Source: Orientallactaga sibirica
Taxonomy: Eukaryota; Chordata; Mammalia; Rodentia; Dipodidae
Length of the DNA stretch: 64,000 nt
Direction of reading: 5' to 3'
Assembly: GCA_036365145.1 (NCBI GenBank)
Contig: JAEOAD010000025.1
Coordinates: 29,335,001-29,399,000, forward strand
This document shows positions 43,358 through 54,966 of the stretch, one piece after another. The position numbers were made by a program, and so were the translations under genes. The notes under the pieces were generated by a model, which saw nothing but the letters and a program-made list of their open reading frames with translations, was not told the origin of the DNA and did no database searches. Every line of letters starts with the position of its first letter. Positions within the stretch are counted from its first letter, which is position 1.

Positions 43358-43697
43358 TGTGATTTGAGTGAAAATGCCCCTCCCAGGCTCATGTGTCTGG
43401 ACACTTGGTCCCCTCTGATGGTGCTGTTTGGGCGCTTACAGAACTGTTGGGAGGGGAGACTGCTGGAGGAAGTGTCACTGGGGTAGGCCTTGTGGTTTCT
43501 CAGCCTGGCCCCACTTCCCATTCATTCTCTGCTTCCTGAGCTAAAGCCAATGGGACAGCGCCATCCCGATTGTGTGGCCATGTCTTCCCTGCCGTGAAAT
43601 GGCCCCTCAAAACGACAAGCCAAATTAACCCCCTCTCCTTCCTTCAGTTGCTTCTGGTTGGGTATTTGTTCACGGCAGTGAGACTGAACAGCTGATG
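43358..43697 (+). mobile_element. MaLR LTR
   Basis: GTGATTTGAGTGAAAATGCCCC start, CTGGAGGAAGTGTCACTGGGG, CAAGCCAAATTAACCC and TTGCTTCTGGTTGGG, in LTR order; occupies much of the spacer between the inverted arrays. Confidence 0.75.
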
Positions 43698-43740
43698 CCC
43701 GATTCTTCTTCTCCCCACTCACCTCTCTTTGGAGTTCCTA

Positions 43741-43860
43741 AAGACTAGTTTCTCACTGTATCATGAGTTGGCCTGGAATTCACTGCAGAGCCCGGCTTCA
43801 AGCAAGCCGGCAGCGTTAGTCTCCCAAGTGCGGAGAGCCCAGGCATCAGTTACCATGTCC
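43741..43860 (-). mobile_element. Old B1-like remnant
   Basis: Diverged; GAGTTGGCCTGGAATTCACTG and AGGCATCAGTTACCATGTCC keep the B1 order. Confidence 0.55.
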
Positions 43861-43966
43861 CGGCGTGGCTGTGTTCTGCTACACAACCTTGTCTCCGCAG
43901 TCGGTCAGGAGCAATGCGAACAGCTCTTCTGTGCCTCATCCTCAAGATGAGAATGGTTCTCTGAGG

Positions 43967-44316
43967 GCTGATGGACAGGACATGGACATGTCAGCCATGG
44001 ACCGCATCAGCAATGGGGCTGATGGACAGAACGTGGACCACGTCAGCCATGGGGCTGATGGACAGGACATGGACATGTCAGCCATGGACCGCATCAGCAA
44101 TGGGGCTGATGGACAGAACGTGGACCACGTCAGCCATGGGGCTAATGGACAGGACGTAGACCGTGTCAGCAATGGACCACGTCAGCAATGGGGCTGATGG
44201 ACAGAACGTGGACCACGTCAGCCATGGGGCTAATGGACAGGACGTAGACTGTGTCAGCAATGGACCACGTCAGCAATGGGGCTGATGGACAGAACGTGGA
44301 CCACGTCAGCCATGGG
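43967..44316 (-). repeat. 36-bp minisatellite, array B, 87-bp higher-order unit
   Basis: Alternating 51-bp and 36-bp units (long starts at 43967 and 44054, 87 bp apart) give about four 87-bp repeats. Later long units read GCTAATGGACAGGACGTAGAC. The 36-bp unit GCTGATGGACAGAACGTGGA plus CCACGTCAGCCATGGG is array A in reverse. Confidence 0.95.
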
Positions 44317-44334
44317 CTGTTGGGCAGGACAGAA

Positions 44335-44664
44335 GCAATGTCAGTGCACGTACTTGAGTTTGGTCCCCTAGCACTCACGTAGGTGCCAGATGGGTGTGCC
44401 TGCCATCTCAGCACTTGGGAGGTGGCAATGTGGGGGGGTTGCCAGGGGCAACCTGGCTGGCTAAACTAACTTTAGCAAGCCCTGTGTTCAAGTGAGAGAC
44501 CCCATCTCAATAAATAAGGTGAAGAGCGGCTGAGAAAGACACTGTACGTATGTCAGCCTCTGGCCTCCATACACATGCATATGCTCCCCCACACGTGCAC
44601 ATGTGTCTGCACACACATGCACCCACATACAAGTGAACATGAGATACATGCCACACACACATGC
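44335..44664 (+). mobile_element. B3-like SINE
   Basis: CTAGCACTCACGTAGGTGCC, CTGGCTGGCTAAACTAAC, GAGAGACCCCATCTCAATA, GTCAGCCTCTGGCCTCC and a CA-rich end. The head lies in or was lost to array B. Confidence 0.75.
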
Positions 44665-44668
44665 AAGT

Positions 44669-44879
44669 TTTGAAATAGATTTTATTTATTTATATTAGAG
44701 AGAGAGAAAGAGAGAGAGAGGAAGATAATGGGAGCATGAGGGCCTCCAGCCACTGCAAACAAACTCCAGATGCATGTCCCACCTTGTGCATCTGGCTTAC
44801 GTGGGTACTGGGGAATTGAACCTAGGTCCTTAGGCTTCTCAGGCAAGCACCTTAACCACTAAGCCATCTCTCCAGCCCT
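44669..44879 (-). mobile_element. DIP-type SINE
   Basis: Full-length inverted copy joined to the B3 CA-rich end. Confidence 0.92.
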
Positions 44880-45237
44880 AATTTTTAAAAAGTAGAGAAT
44901 GGAGACAAAGCCTCGGAAAGACAGGATTTCCCTTTCCTTAAACTGGATGTAAAGTCAGGAGTGATTAAACAGTGTGTTACCAAGTAGCCTTGCCAGCCTG
45001 AGGTAAAAGTCCAACCTCATGTTTCCAAAACCATCTGCTTTTATACAAGTTTTATTCTTCTTTTGCTTTCTGTCCTGCTCTAGCTACTGCCCCCCCCCCA
45101 AACCAAACAAACCAGGAAACACAGTTTAAAAATAATCTCTTGCCAATTTTATGAAAGACCGCATAAAACATTAACCAAGGATTCTATTCCAATTTTAAAG
45201 AGCATGACCAAATTGTATGGTTAGAACACTGTACTGT
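44880..45237. other. Unique sequence, nothing recognised
   Basis: AT-rich, with a C8 run near 45092; no gene signal. Confidence 0.5.
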
Positions 45238-45440
45238 GGCTGGAGAAATGGCTTAGCAGTTAAGGCGTTTGCCTGCAAAGCCAAAGGATCCCGGTTTGAT
45301 TCCCCAGGACCCACGTAAGCCAGATACACAAGGGGGCGCATGCATCTGGGGTTCGTTTGCAGTGTCTGGAGGCCCTGATGTGCCCATTCTCTCTCTCTCT
45401 CTTTCTCTCTCTCAAATAAATAAATAAATATATTTTTTCT
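45238..45440 (+). mobile_element. DIP-type SINE
   Basis: Complete copy flanked by GAACACTGTACT. Confidence 0.93.
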
Positions 45441-45535
45441 AAACAAAGAACACTGTACTCACAGATAGTTATTTATCTAAAACTCCTTACTTTGGCCCAT
45501 CTTCCATTTGTCAGAGCTAGAGAACAGAATGACTT

Positions 45536-46202
45536 TGTGGTTTGAATGTAAGTGCCTCCCATAGACTCGTGTGTTTGAACACTTCATTTCCAGCTGATAG
45601 CCCTGTTTGGGAAGGTTAGGCGACCGTTAGGAGGCAGAGCCTTGCTGAAAGAAGTGTCACTGGGGCTGGGTCTTCAGGTTACGTAGCCTAACTCCAAGCC
45701 CAGGGCCTTTTTCTTCTTCTTTCCTACTTATATAATAATGGGACACTGACTGGCTGCTCCTGCCGTGATGGAACTTCCCCTTGAAACTGTAAGCCAAATA
45801 AGTCCAGGCATGGTGGCACATTTCTTTAATTCCAGCACATAGGAGGCCGAGGTAGGAGGATCACTGTGAGTTTGAGGCCAGTCTGGGCTACAGAGTGAGT
45901 TTCAGGTCAGTCTGGGATAGATTGAGACCTTGCCTCTAAAGTCCAAAAATAAAAATAAAAAATAAAAATAAATCTTTTATGCCGGGTGTGGTGGCATACG
46001 TCTTTAATCCCAACACTCGGGAGGCAGAGCTAGGAGGATCACTGCGAGTTTGAGGCCACCCTGAGACTACATAGTGAATTCCAGGTCAGCCTGGGCTAGA
46101 GTGAAACCCTACTTCAAAATAAATATAAATAAATAAATCCTTTCCTTCCATAAGTTGCTACTGGTCAGGCAATTTTTTCTTGGCAACAAAAAAGTAACTG
46201 AT
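45536..46202 (+). mobile_element. MaLR LTR split by two B1s
   Basis: 45536-45800 runs from TGTGGTTTGAATGTAAGTGCC to CTGTAAGCCAAATAAG; 46137-46202 resumes at TCCTTTCCTTCCATAAGTTGC and ends AAAAAGTAACTGATG. The insertion point is the LTR AATAAA region. Confidence 0.82.
45803..46136 (+). mobile_element. Two adjacent B1 SINEs
   Basis: 45803-45977 is older, with tail (AAAAAT)n. 45980-46136 is closer to consensus and inserted in that tail. Confidence 0.88.
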
Positions 46203-46336
46203 GGGCTGGAGAGATGGCTTAGAAGTTAAGGCACCTGCCTGCTAAGCCTAAGAATGCTGGTTCCAATCTCCAGGTCCCACGTTTAGCCAGACGTAAAGTG
46301 ACACAAGGGCGCAATGCCACCCTTGACCACAAGTGT
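46203..46336 (+). mobile_element. DIP-like SINE, long subfamily, 3'-truncated
   Basis: GGGCTGGAGAGATGGCTTAG head; keeps AAAGTGACACAAGGGCGC and CCACCCTTGACCACAAGTG, then is fused to a MaLR LTR. The CTCF-like part is incomplete. Confidence 0.8.
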
Positions 46337-46600
46337 CCAGCAGGTAGAGCCCTGCTGGGAAAAAGGTGTATGACTGGGGGTGGGTTTTCAAGTGTGTTCA
46401 GAGCAGTTTGAGCTCTGGCTGTTGTGTTTTGCGGGCTGTTTGATTGTGTCTCTCTGCTATGAATCTGTGGACGTGAGCCAGCTTCTTCTGCTATAATGGA
46501 GCTTCCCCTGGATTCTGTAAACCTGAAATAAACCCTTTCCTCCATAAGCTCCTTCTAGTTGGGTGTTTGCCTCAGCAACAAGAAACAAACTGTAACAGGT
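46337..46600 (+). mobile_element. MaLR LTR, 5'-truncated
   Basis: TCCAGCAGGTAGAGCCCTGC to CTGTAACAGG. It is closer to the LTRs at 4927 and 57361 than to the one at 45536. AATAAA lies at about 46526. Confidence 0.78.
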
Positions 46601-46831
46601 ACTACTTGGGAAAGAAAAACAAAATACTCTTGTTTTCTCTCATAGGCAGAATGTGGATATAAATGTTCTATGTACATATGTGTGAAATGGAAGCAGAAAG
46701 GGGATATTTGGGGATGGGAAGGGACCAGTAAGAAGGAGAGGAGGGACAGGAAGGGATGATATGAGCAAGACACACCAATATGAAAGTATGAACACGTCAT
46801 AATGAAACCCACTATTTTGTATTCTAACTGC
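46601..46831. other. Unique sequence, purine-rich
   Basis: Short unique stretch; no feature recognised. Confidence 0.5.
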
Positions 46832-47245
46832 ACCAGTCAACCTCTTGTTGCTGAGACAAAATACCTGACCAGAAGCAGCTGGTGGGAAGAGAGAGTTTAT
46901 TCAGCTTACGCTCTCTAGGGGAAGCTTTGTCTCAGTCTGCAGAGCACGGCGGGAAGCAGCCAGGGAGCGAGCTAGCTCCGGCAAGGGAGAGCTGGGCTTT
47001 AACACCCTAATGCCAGGGAGCGAGCTAGCTCCGGCAAGGGAGAGCTGGGCTTTAACACCCTAATGCCAGGGAGCGAGCTAGCTCCGGCAAGGGAGAGCTG
47101 GGCTTTAACACCCTGACGGCCCCTAGCGACACTCCTGCTCCAGTAGGGTCCACCTCCCAAATTGCCACCTGCTGGGGATTACGAGGGTTAATCACCGACA
47201 CAGGAGGCTACATTCCAACTATTTTACATTCAAACTACCACACTG
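46832..47245 (-). mobile_element. MaLR LTR with internal 53-bp triplication
   Basis: TTGTTGCTGAGACAAAATACC to ACATTCAAACTACCACA, the reverse complement of the LTR ends. It also holds a CTCF-like core GCCACCTGCTGG at 47164-47175. Confidence 0.78.
46960..47118 (+). repeat. 53-bp tandem repeat, 3 copies, in LTR
   Basis: Unit starts CCAGGGAGCGAGCTAGCTCC at 46960, 47013 and 47066. The copies are identical except for the end of the last. The sequence is unrelated to the 53-bp array in CD5L. Confidence 0.97.
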
Positions 47246-47266
47246 GCTAAAAATAAATAAATAAAT

Positions 47267-47480
47267 AGGGCTGGAGAGATGGCTTAGCACTAAGGGAGCT
47301 TGCCTGTGAAGCCTAAGGACCCAGGTACCCAGGTACCCAAGTACCCATGTAAACCAGATGCACAAGGTGGCATGAGTCTGGAGTTTGTTTGCAGTGGCTG
47401 GAGGCCCTGGTGCACCCATTCTCTCTCTCTTTGCCTCTTTCACTCTCAATTAAATAAATAAATAAAATATTTTAAAATTT
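47267..47480 (+). mobile_element. DIP-type SINE
   Basis: Complete, with a triplicated ACCCAGGT/ACCCAAGT block inside the core. Confidence 0.9.
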
Positions 47481-47744
47481 AAAATTGTCTATTTAATAGG
47501 AAAAAAAAGAAAAGATTTGTTCTGCTTAGGGTAACGAGGTTTATCCAGCTGCTATAAAACATGGGCACATTAAATTCTCCTCCTTCTTACGATGTCCACC
47601 GAGATGCAGACCCTTACTAAGAAAGTAGCATTATGTTTTTGTTTTTTCTGTTGTAAAGCCCTTCTGTGCAGCATGGTTATATATACAAGGGAGCAAAGAG
47701 AAATATGTGAGGATAAGTAGACATATATATTCAAATATATATAT
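47481..47744. other. Unique sequence, nothing recognised
   Basis: AT-rich; ends in the target copy AGACATATATA of the next SINE. Confidence 0.5.
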
Positions 47745-47932
47745 TTAAATTTTTATTTTATTTGCAAGGAGGAGGAGGGAATGAATGGGTATACCAGGAC
47801 CTGGAGCTGCTGCAAACAAACAGATGCATGCACCACTCAGCGCATCTGGCTTTCTGTGTGCACTGGGGAACCAAACCTGGGTCACTGGGTTTTGCAGGCA
47901 AGCGCTTTAACTGCTGAGCCATCCTTCCAGCC
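47745..47932 (-). mobile_element. Old DIP-type SINE
   Basis: Diverged inverted copy between AGACATATATA and AGACATACATA. Confidence 0.85.
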
Positions 47933-49251
47933 TAGACATACATATATTTTTAATGAGGTATGGCATGACAATGAAATATGCCCAAGATATAGCAGTTTGC
48001 TGGACAAGAAAAGCTAATAATAGAGCCAATGTATGCAGAATAGTCCAATTTGCTTAATAAATTGTATCTGTCCATCTGTCTGTCTGTCTGTCCTTAAGCT
48101 TCAGCTCATGTCCCAAAACTGGAAATCATAGGTAATTAAAAAAAAAACCCTCCATTCCTAAGGGACGTGCTAAACACAACTTGTTCAATCTATGAAAAGA
48201 TTTCTGCCCTGTTGCCCTCACTCCCTCCCTCCCCAGCCTACAGAGGAGGCTGCAAATTACAGAGATGCTGCTACAAATTACAGGGAAGCTTTTCTACCCG
48301 TGTGAGGAAGGTTCCAGAATGTCTGCTTTCCCTCCCAGGGAAGAAGGAGTAGGAGAGGGTGTCCCACCAACACAAGCCAGCAGAGAAAAAGAATTCAAAA
48401 AGCATAATGTGCACAGGCTGGGACACCTGTGAGAGAAAACACTTGCTCCTTGCTCCTGAGTGTCCGCTCACTAGGCCATGGTGACCCACAGCTCGCCAGG
48501 TGCACCCAGCACAGGAGGAGTTCTGGGCAGTGGGTGTAGTTGAAGGTGGCCATGCTAGAACCGTTTTGGTAAGATTCCACCGAGAAGGCTGCCTGTCCTG
48601 GGGAAGGGCTACACCAGCAAGAGGCTGGGCTCTGGTGAGGCACACCCACGGTCAGCCAACAGGAAAAAGGCCCAAGAGTCTCACCGACTGTACTGGAGGG
48701 TGGCAGCCAACAGCTGGAGCCAAGAAGAAGTTACAAGGGGACCGTACAAAAAAGGGAGGAGACCGGAGGAGAATGAGTGATGGGTTTCCCTCTGCAAGTT
48801 TCTGAGCCACAGGTCAGGCCTAAGATTTCAGTGATGAGAGGAGCTGTCAACTGGATTTGGGGTTTCAGTTTTTCAATTGAACTGTACTGAACTAGTTTTT
48901 CAATGTGTGGAAGTGACCAGAAAGCTACTGTATCTGCTCCTGCCAGTCTTGGGGAACAGGTCAGGGACTCAGCATAAGGGGATGGCTCACAGTGATGGTC
49001 AGGAACTTTGTCTCACTCTGAGGTGATTTAGGGACATTGTGAAGCAGGCATGGAGTGTGTGGTTCTGGGGGTTTGTGAGCGATGAGTGACTTCCAGCAGA
49101 GTTAGTTAACACGGGAGGGTGAGGACGCCATGCCTGAGCCCTTATTTCTCTTGGTTTCAGGTACAACCATTGGGAGCTGACTGCGAGTTGAACAGCGGGG
49201 CCAGTGGCTTTGCTTTGCGACATCATTTAGTTTTCCAAATAGTCCAGGGAG
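47933..49251. other. Unique sequence with (TCTG)n
   Basis: A short (TCTG)n lies at 48070-48092 and a doubled CAAATTACAG near 48252 and 48276. No exon is recognised. Confidence 0.5.
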
Positions 49252-49742
49252 TCATCTTACTGGTCACTGTTCTCGTTGCTGCGACAAGATACCCGACAGA
49301 AGCAACTGGAGGAAGGGAGATTTACTTTGGCCCAGTTTTTTTTTTTTCCCCCGAGGTAGGGTCTCACTCTGGCCCAGGCTGACCTGGAATTCACTATGTA
49401 GTCTCAGGGTGGCCTCCCCTCATGGTGATCCCCCTCCCTCTGCCTCCCGAGCCCTGGGATTGGGCGTGTGCCACCAGGCAGATCTGGCCCAGTTTTTAGT
49501 CCATCATGGTGGGGAAGGCCAGGCCAAGTTCATGGCTGGCAGGGAGTCACGTGGCAGAGGCTACTCACATCTTAGTGAAGCAGGAAGCAGAAAGCAAGCC
49601 TCAAGACCCAGCCCAGGGACGCATTATCACCAGCCAGGGCTCTCCCTTCAAAGGTTCCATCCCCAAACAGCACCAGTAGCTGGGGACCAAGTAGTGAAAA
49701 CATGAAACCTGTGGGGGGCATTCCAAGTTCATGTCACAAGAG
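49252..49742 (-). mobile_element. MaLR LTR split by B1
   Basis: TCTCGTTGCTGCGACAAGATACC to GCATTCCAAGTTCATG, reverse complement of the LTR, with CATCATGGTGGGGAAGGC and ACAGCACCAGTAGCTGGGGACC. An inverted B1 fills 49339-49487. Confidence 0.8.
49339..49487 (-). mobile_element. B1 SINE in LTR
   Basis: Full length; TGGCCCAGTTTTT on both sides as target duplication. Confidence 0.9.
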
Positions 49743-51408
49743 CCGGCTTCACAGAAGGAAACGCCCTGCAGGCACCCAGCTTGGTAACTGGGGTTCAGAG
49801 TGGTCAGGCCCTTGCAGCTGATCTCCGTTGCTCTTTCTGGTTGGTCCCAGTCCCGTTTTTCCCTGACCTTTCCTCGTTACGAGATGTGAGACAAGGAGAG
49901 CCCTCCCCGCCTGTGTCTGAGGGCCTCCCCCTCCCCCCCCCCCCTCCTCCCGCCCCCTCTGAGAGGAGCCTCCCGCCTGAGTCCCTGGGATGCCCATTTG
50001 CTGCGCTGGGAAAGGCTCCAAGGACTTTGCCACTTGCTTTTTACAAACTGCTGCCCCCACGCTTAAGGAGCAAGGCTGAGGAGCTTCCAGTCGCCCCATT
50101 CTGCTCTCCTCCATTGTTTTTTTGAACTCCTCAAGATCTGGTCTCCATAGTAAGGAAAGGGTTCTGAACTTTTGAATTTTGGCGGGTTCATTGGCTCTTC
50201 TGATTGGTCCCCTCATTTATTTACATGCACCAATGAGAGTCTGCTTGTGTCTGAGGGCCTCCTGGGGCCCTAGATGCACAGGGCTCTGGAGAGGAGACTC
50301 CCTCTGAGTCCCAGGCCATTCTGGCCTGGCCAGGACGGTTTCTGCTCCAGGGGGAGAAGAGTCCCCGCTCCACATTGGGACTGCTCTTGATGGTTTCCTG
50401 ACGCCTACCGAATTAGAGCTGTAACCACCTCTGCCCTCCTGCTTGGCAAACCTGCTGCCACCAGGAGTCCCAGGGTCACTGAGGCATCGTTATACTCTGG
50501 TGTACAAGAACCCTCATTCTTCCACATTGCACTGTGGGTCATTGCACTCTTCTGTTCAGTAGACAAGACCCAGGAAGAACAGGCCGTTTTAGCTAGGTAC
50601 TTCTCGTGGCTTCCATTTGCCATCGACTTCCCTGTCCACGAGCCTTGGTGATACAGGGAAGAGAAACCTGCTTCTGGCTATGCCTGTGCTGTGTGCCTTG
50701 GAGCCAGGTAGCTCAGGCGCTGAGTGAGGCTGGGGGGGGGGGAGAAGGAGAGAGACAGAGAGAAAGGTGGGGATGCAGGGGCCAGGCTGGGCCTGGGGAG
50801 AAGCAAGCTGGATCCCCAGGAAAACACTTCCTTGAGTGCCTCTCTCTGACAGCTGAGCCAGCCTAGTGCGTGCATTCAAGTTCAGCCGCCATGCGCCAGT
50901 GTCAGGTCACCCACACGCACTCACCTGCGCAGGTCATCTCCGAGCCTCGGTTTCTTCATCTGTCCAAGAAGGTAGAAGAAGAATTCACCGTGCAAGGCTG
51001 CCGTGGGAGGCACCTGGCTAACCAGTGGAAAAGAAGCCCCTGCACCCCTGAGGGAAGACCAGTGCTTTGCTCCTGGTCAAGGGGGCTTTCCAGGAGCCCT
51101 GCCCACCACCACCGGGCACACGGGGGGGCCTCCAGAGCTCCTGTTTAGGGGTCAGAGCCAAGGATGCCCACTGCCTCTGGCCTAGAATCTGAAGGTCTGG
51201 CTGCATGTCACACCTTGGCAGCCAGTCATGTTTTACCTTCTGGAAACAGTTTTCTCTCTAAATCCACGAGGGTAGCCCTCTGTTTCTGCTTTCTGCTAGT
51301 CAGGTGTTTTGTTTTGTTTTTGTTTTGTTTTATTGACCGGCAGCTTACATTAGTAACCTGACTGAGGGACAGAGAGGCATATTGCAATTAGGAAGACAAG
51401 TTATTGTG
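49743..51408. other. Unique GC-rich interval
   Basis: Free of recognised transposons. Contains a C12-type run at 49930-49945, a G12 run near 50731 and (TTTTG)n at 51307-51331. Frames up to 155 codons (minus, 49749-50216) are low-complexity. Confidence 0.5.
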
Positions 51409-51552
51409 TCCCAGCGGACATGGTGCTGCATGCCTTGTAACCCCAGGACTTGGAAGGCCGAGGCAAGGAGTTCACCACAAGCTTGAGGCTAGCCTGGACT
51501 ACATAGTGTTTTCATGGCCAGCCTGGACTACAGAGTAAGAACCTGTCAGGGG
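51409..51552 (+). mobile_element. Old B1-like SINE
   Basis: ATGGTGCTGCATGCCTTGTAAC to CAGAGTAAGAACCTGTC, with a doubled GCCTGGACTACA. Confidence 0.7.
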
Positions 51553-51804
51553 AGGGAGAGAAGGAGGGAAGGAGAGAGAGGGAGGCTGAGTGAACATCCT
51601 GGCAGCCTCAGCAGTGGGCAGCACAGGACAGCAGGTGGCAGCACAGTGCCACAGCCGGATGCCCGCCTGAGTGGAACAGAGGAAACACTGCTATTTGGGT
51701 GACTCGGGACAAGGCCATTCCACCCATCTGTGGCTTCATTCCCTCATCTGTACATGGTGGGACTGTTAGCTGGGGCTGTTGATAGATCACCATAAACCAG
51801 AAGG

Positions 51805-51930
51805 GTTTTTGTTTTTGTTTTTCGAGGTGGGCTCTCACTCTAGCTCAGGCTGACTTGGAATTCACTCTGTAGTCTTAGGCTAGCCTTGAACTCTCGGCAA
51901 TCCTCCTACCTCAGCTTCCCGAGTGCTGCA
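51805..51930 (-). mobile_element. B1 SINE, truncated
   Basis: Stops at CCCGAGTGCTG without the last 30 bp; AGAAGG on both sides. Confidence 0.88.
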
Positions 51931-51939
51931 GAAGGCTTT

Positions 51940-52067
51940 CAACATTAGATATTCCTCTCTCACAGTTCTCAAGTCTGAGATTAGGAATGCCAGAATCACG
52001 GGGTTCTGGTGAGACCTCTCTTTCTGGCGGTCTTCACGTTGGTGTGTCAAGGAGGAAGAAGAGGTAT

Positions 52068-52118
<51 letters not shown>

Positions 52119-52495
52119 TGTTGAAAACATAAATCTTAAAAGAACAGGGAAGCTCTCACATGTGACAGCTTTCCGTTGCTGTAACAAATACTTGAGGAAA
52201 TGGACCTGCGAGGTTAGGGTTAGTCCTTGTCTAGTTCCATGGCCTTGGGGCTTGTGGGAGGCAGCAATGCATGGCAAACCCACTCCCCTCATGACTGGGA
52301 AGGAAAGAAGAAGAAAGAGAAAGAGGGGCCCACAACTCTCTTCAAGGGCGTACCCCAGGATCTGAAGACTTCTGTCTAAAATGTTTAAAGCTTCCATCAC
52401 CTCCCAATATCACGACAGTGCTATGGGCTAGGGGCCAAGCCTTTATCACATGGACTTTTGAAGGACATTCTAGAGTCGAACAACAGCATCACGTG
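51940..52495 (-). mobile_element. MaLR-like LTR remnants with (GA)n
   Basis: 52160-52495 (TTTCCGTTGCTGTAACAAATACTTG to GAAGGACATTCTAGAG) is an inverted LTR. (GA)21 lies at 52072-52113. 51940-52070 resembles another inverted LTR-type segment (CTCACAGTTCTCAAGTCTGAG). Confidence 0.55.
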
Positions 52496-52514
52496 AACTT
52501 GACTTCCTTAAAGG

Positions 52515-52830
52515 CTGGGGACATGGCTGAGTTGATAAAGTGCTTTCCACAGGAGTGTGAGGACCCCACCCCCTCACACCCACATAAATGCCAGGTGGGT
52601 GTAGCAGCCACCCCTCCACAGGACATGGGCATCAGGGACAAGGGGCACCCAGGGAACGCTGGCTAGTTAGTCTAGCCAAACCAGCAAGCTCTGAGTTCAA
52701 GTTTGAGACTCTGCCCCAATATATAAGATGGAGGGAGAGCAACCACAGAAGGCACACTACATCAAGCTGTGGCCTCCATATGTACACACATGTACATGCG
52801 CTCACACATGTGTGCCTGTGTACATACGAA
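52515..52830 (+). mobile_element. B3-like SINE
   Basis: GGCTGGGGACATGGCTGAG head, CACCCACATAAATGCCAGG, GTTAGTCTAGCCAAACCAG, CTGTGGCCTCCATATG and a CA-rich end. Confidence 0.8.
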
Positions 52831-54539
52831 CGCATAAACATGCCAAAAGAGCCTATCTCTAAATATAATCAGCTTTCCACGTCCAAGGGCCCTGCAGCCC
52901 AGACTGAACCAGCCATGGATAGAAGACACTACACTGCTGCCGGCGGGGGCTGTGCCCAGGGAGGCTGCATCTGCGCCAACTGTGGATAGACTTTCTTCTC
53001 TGGACAATGCTGGGGAACATGGTACTTACATTCTAGTAGATTTTATAAGTGGTCTTAAGATGACTTAAAGCATACAAGAGGTTGACCATGACTTCTATTG
53101 CAAACACTACATCATTTCATAGAAGGGACCTATGGATTTTGACTTTGTCAGGGACTCACGAAACAAATTCTCCAGGTATATCAAGGTATACTGTCACACT
53201 TGGGTTTAGGGCTTCACCATATTTGGGGTGACAGTTTGTCCCATAATAGATGGTCACAAGACTATGTACTCATACTATTGCTATGCAGATACATGCAAGC
53301 ATACGAGAGTGAAAACCGATCACAGGTCCCTGGCTCCTCTGCAAAGTGGGTATAGACATGCTGACATTTCCCCAAGGCCAAGAAGATTTTCAAGGAAGGT
53401 AGAACTCCCCACTTAAAATGACCTCGCTTCATTCTAATTGCTTCATTCCATTGTCCTTTTCGTCACCTGAGGAAGGCTGGCCTTTGCTCTTTGGAAACAA
53501 GCTTCTCACTGTCGGTTTCTTCTTGACCAGCAAGACTGCGTGAGGCTGGACATCAGGACGGACTTCCTGGGAGGCCAGAAGCATTGGGAAGAAGCTGGGC
53601 GATGGACAACCATCTCCCTTGTCTTCCCATGAGAGAATCATCCTGTAAAGTCTTTATACCGTCCTGACAGCAAGCTGGTGAAGGCTTGAAGGGAGGGGGA
53701 AGACCGGACCCTCAGCCGCAGAGCCATCCTCCAGGGGAGAATTCCGAGAGACACTTCCGGAAGGCTGTGGGTGGGAAGTGTGGCGTGGGGCAGATCTTTA
53801 GAGAGCGTCCGCTTCGGCTCTCACACGTGATTCCCTGTCCCACCCTCGCTTCATTTCTCTCTGGAGCACTTGCAGGAACTCTCCTCCATGGCCACATGAG
53901 CTCCTTCCTCTCCCTGCTTAGTTGGTCAGTGAGAATCTCAAAGAACCTTAAAGTCTTAAAGAGAGGGCCATACACTTCCTTAACCTCCAGAAAGCTGGCA
54001 AGCCAACTTAACACCCATCATCGTCGCCACCCGTGGGTGATTTCACGTCTGTGGACCAGGCTCTGGGCTCAGCAGGGTCTGAGTTCTGGCCCCAAGGGGA
54101 CACGTAGTCTAGCCCAAGAGGTAGGAATAATGGCGGATATAAGTAACACACTTCACGTGTGCTTGGCACTCTGGAAGTTCTCTAGAACTTCACAGAGGGG
54201 GCCCAACACAGCTCAGATAGTACGGGAAGGCTTCCTGAGAGCTCAGAACTGCAGACCACAGTCACACAAGAGACTGGCAGGGCCAGCAGGAGCACAGGGC
54301 TCCCGTGTGTGGGGAGGGCAGCACATGCCGTGTCCAATGTCCCCATAATGGCGCTGAGATGAGCAGTGGGTGGTGTGACTGGAAGTAGCAGGGCTCTGGC
54401 AGGGGAGGGGGGGTCTTTAGTGTCAGGCAGGAGTGTGTGGGTTTCCCCACTGAGCCCTGGAGGACTATTGAATTATGTCTTCTCTCTTTAGGACCTGGGC
54501 CCAACTGGTTCAGAGCAGTCTTTTTAGAAAAAAAAAAAA
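52831..54539. other. Unique interval with one 220-codon frame
   Basis: Free of recognised repeats. A plus-strand frame at 53686-54348 is the longest outside arrays, but its product shows no signal peptide, domain or homologue I know, so I do not call it a gene. Confidence 0.45.
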
Positions 54540-54966
54540 ATTTATAGTCTTATTTTTATTTATTTATTTGAGAGAAAGAGGCAGAGAGAGAAAGAGAGGG
54601 AGAGAATGGGCACTCCAGGGCTTCCAGCCACTGCAAATGAACTCCAGATGCATGCACCCCCTTGTGCATCTGACTTATGTGGGTTCTGGGGAATCGAACT
54701 GACATCATTTGGCTTTGCAGGTAAGTGCCTTAACTGCTAAGCCAACTCTCCAGCCCCAGAAAAAATTTTATTCAATACTTTATTTATTTGGGGGGGGTCA
54801 GATAAGAGAGAGAGAATGGGTGCACCAGGGCCGCTAGCCACTGCAAATGAACTCCAGACACATGCACCACCTTGTGCATCTGGCTTACGTGGGTCCTAGG
54901 GACTTGAATCTGGGTCCTTGGGCTTTGCAGGCAAGCTCCTTAACCACTAAGCCATCTCCCCAGCCC
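54540..54966 (-). mobile_element. Two tandem inverted DIP SINEs
   Basis: 54540-54758 and 54760-54966, both complete. GCAGTCTTT flanks the pair, so the second inserted in the first. Confidence 0.9.

Noticed and set aside
43030..44260. Open frames of 60-110 codons in the 36-bp arrays
   Set aside because: A 36-bp unit keeps frame by arithmetic; frames are open on both strands and end at array edges.
46960..47118. Homology between this 53-bp repeat and the CD5L intron array
   Set aside because: Only the period agrees; the sequences share no meaningful block.
53686..54348. 220-codon plus-strand frame
   Set aside because: No recognisable domain, no conserved splice context, ordinary composition for chance frames; no support beyond length.
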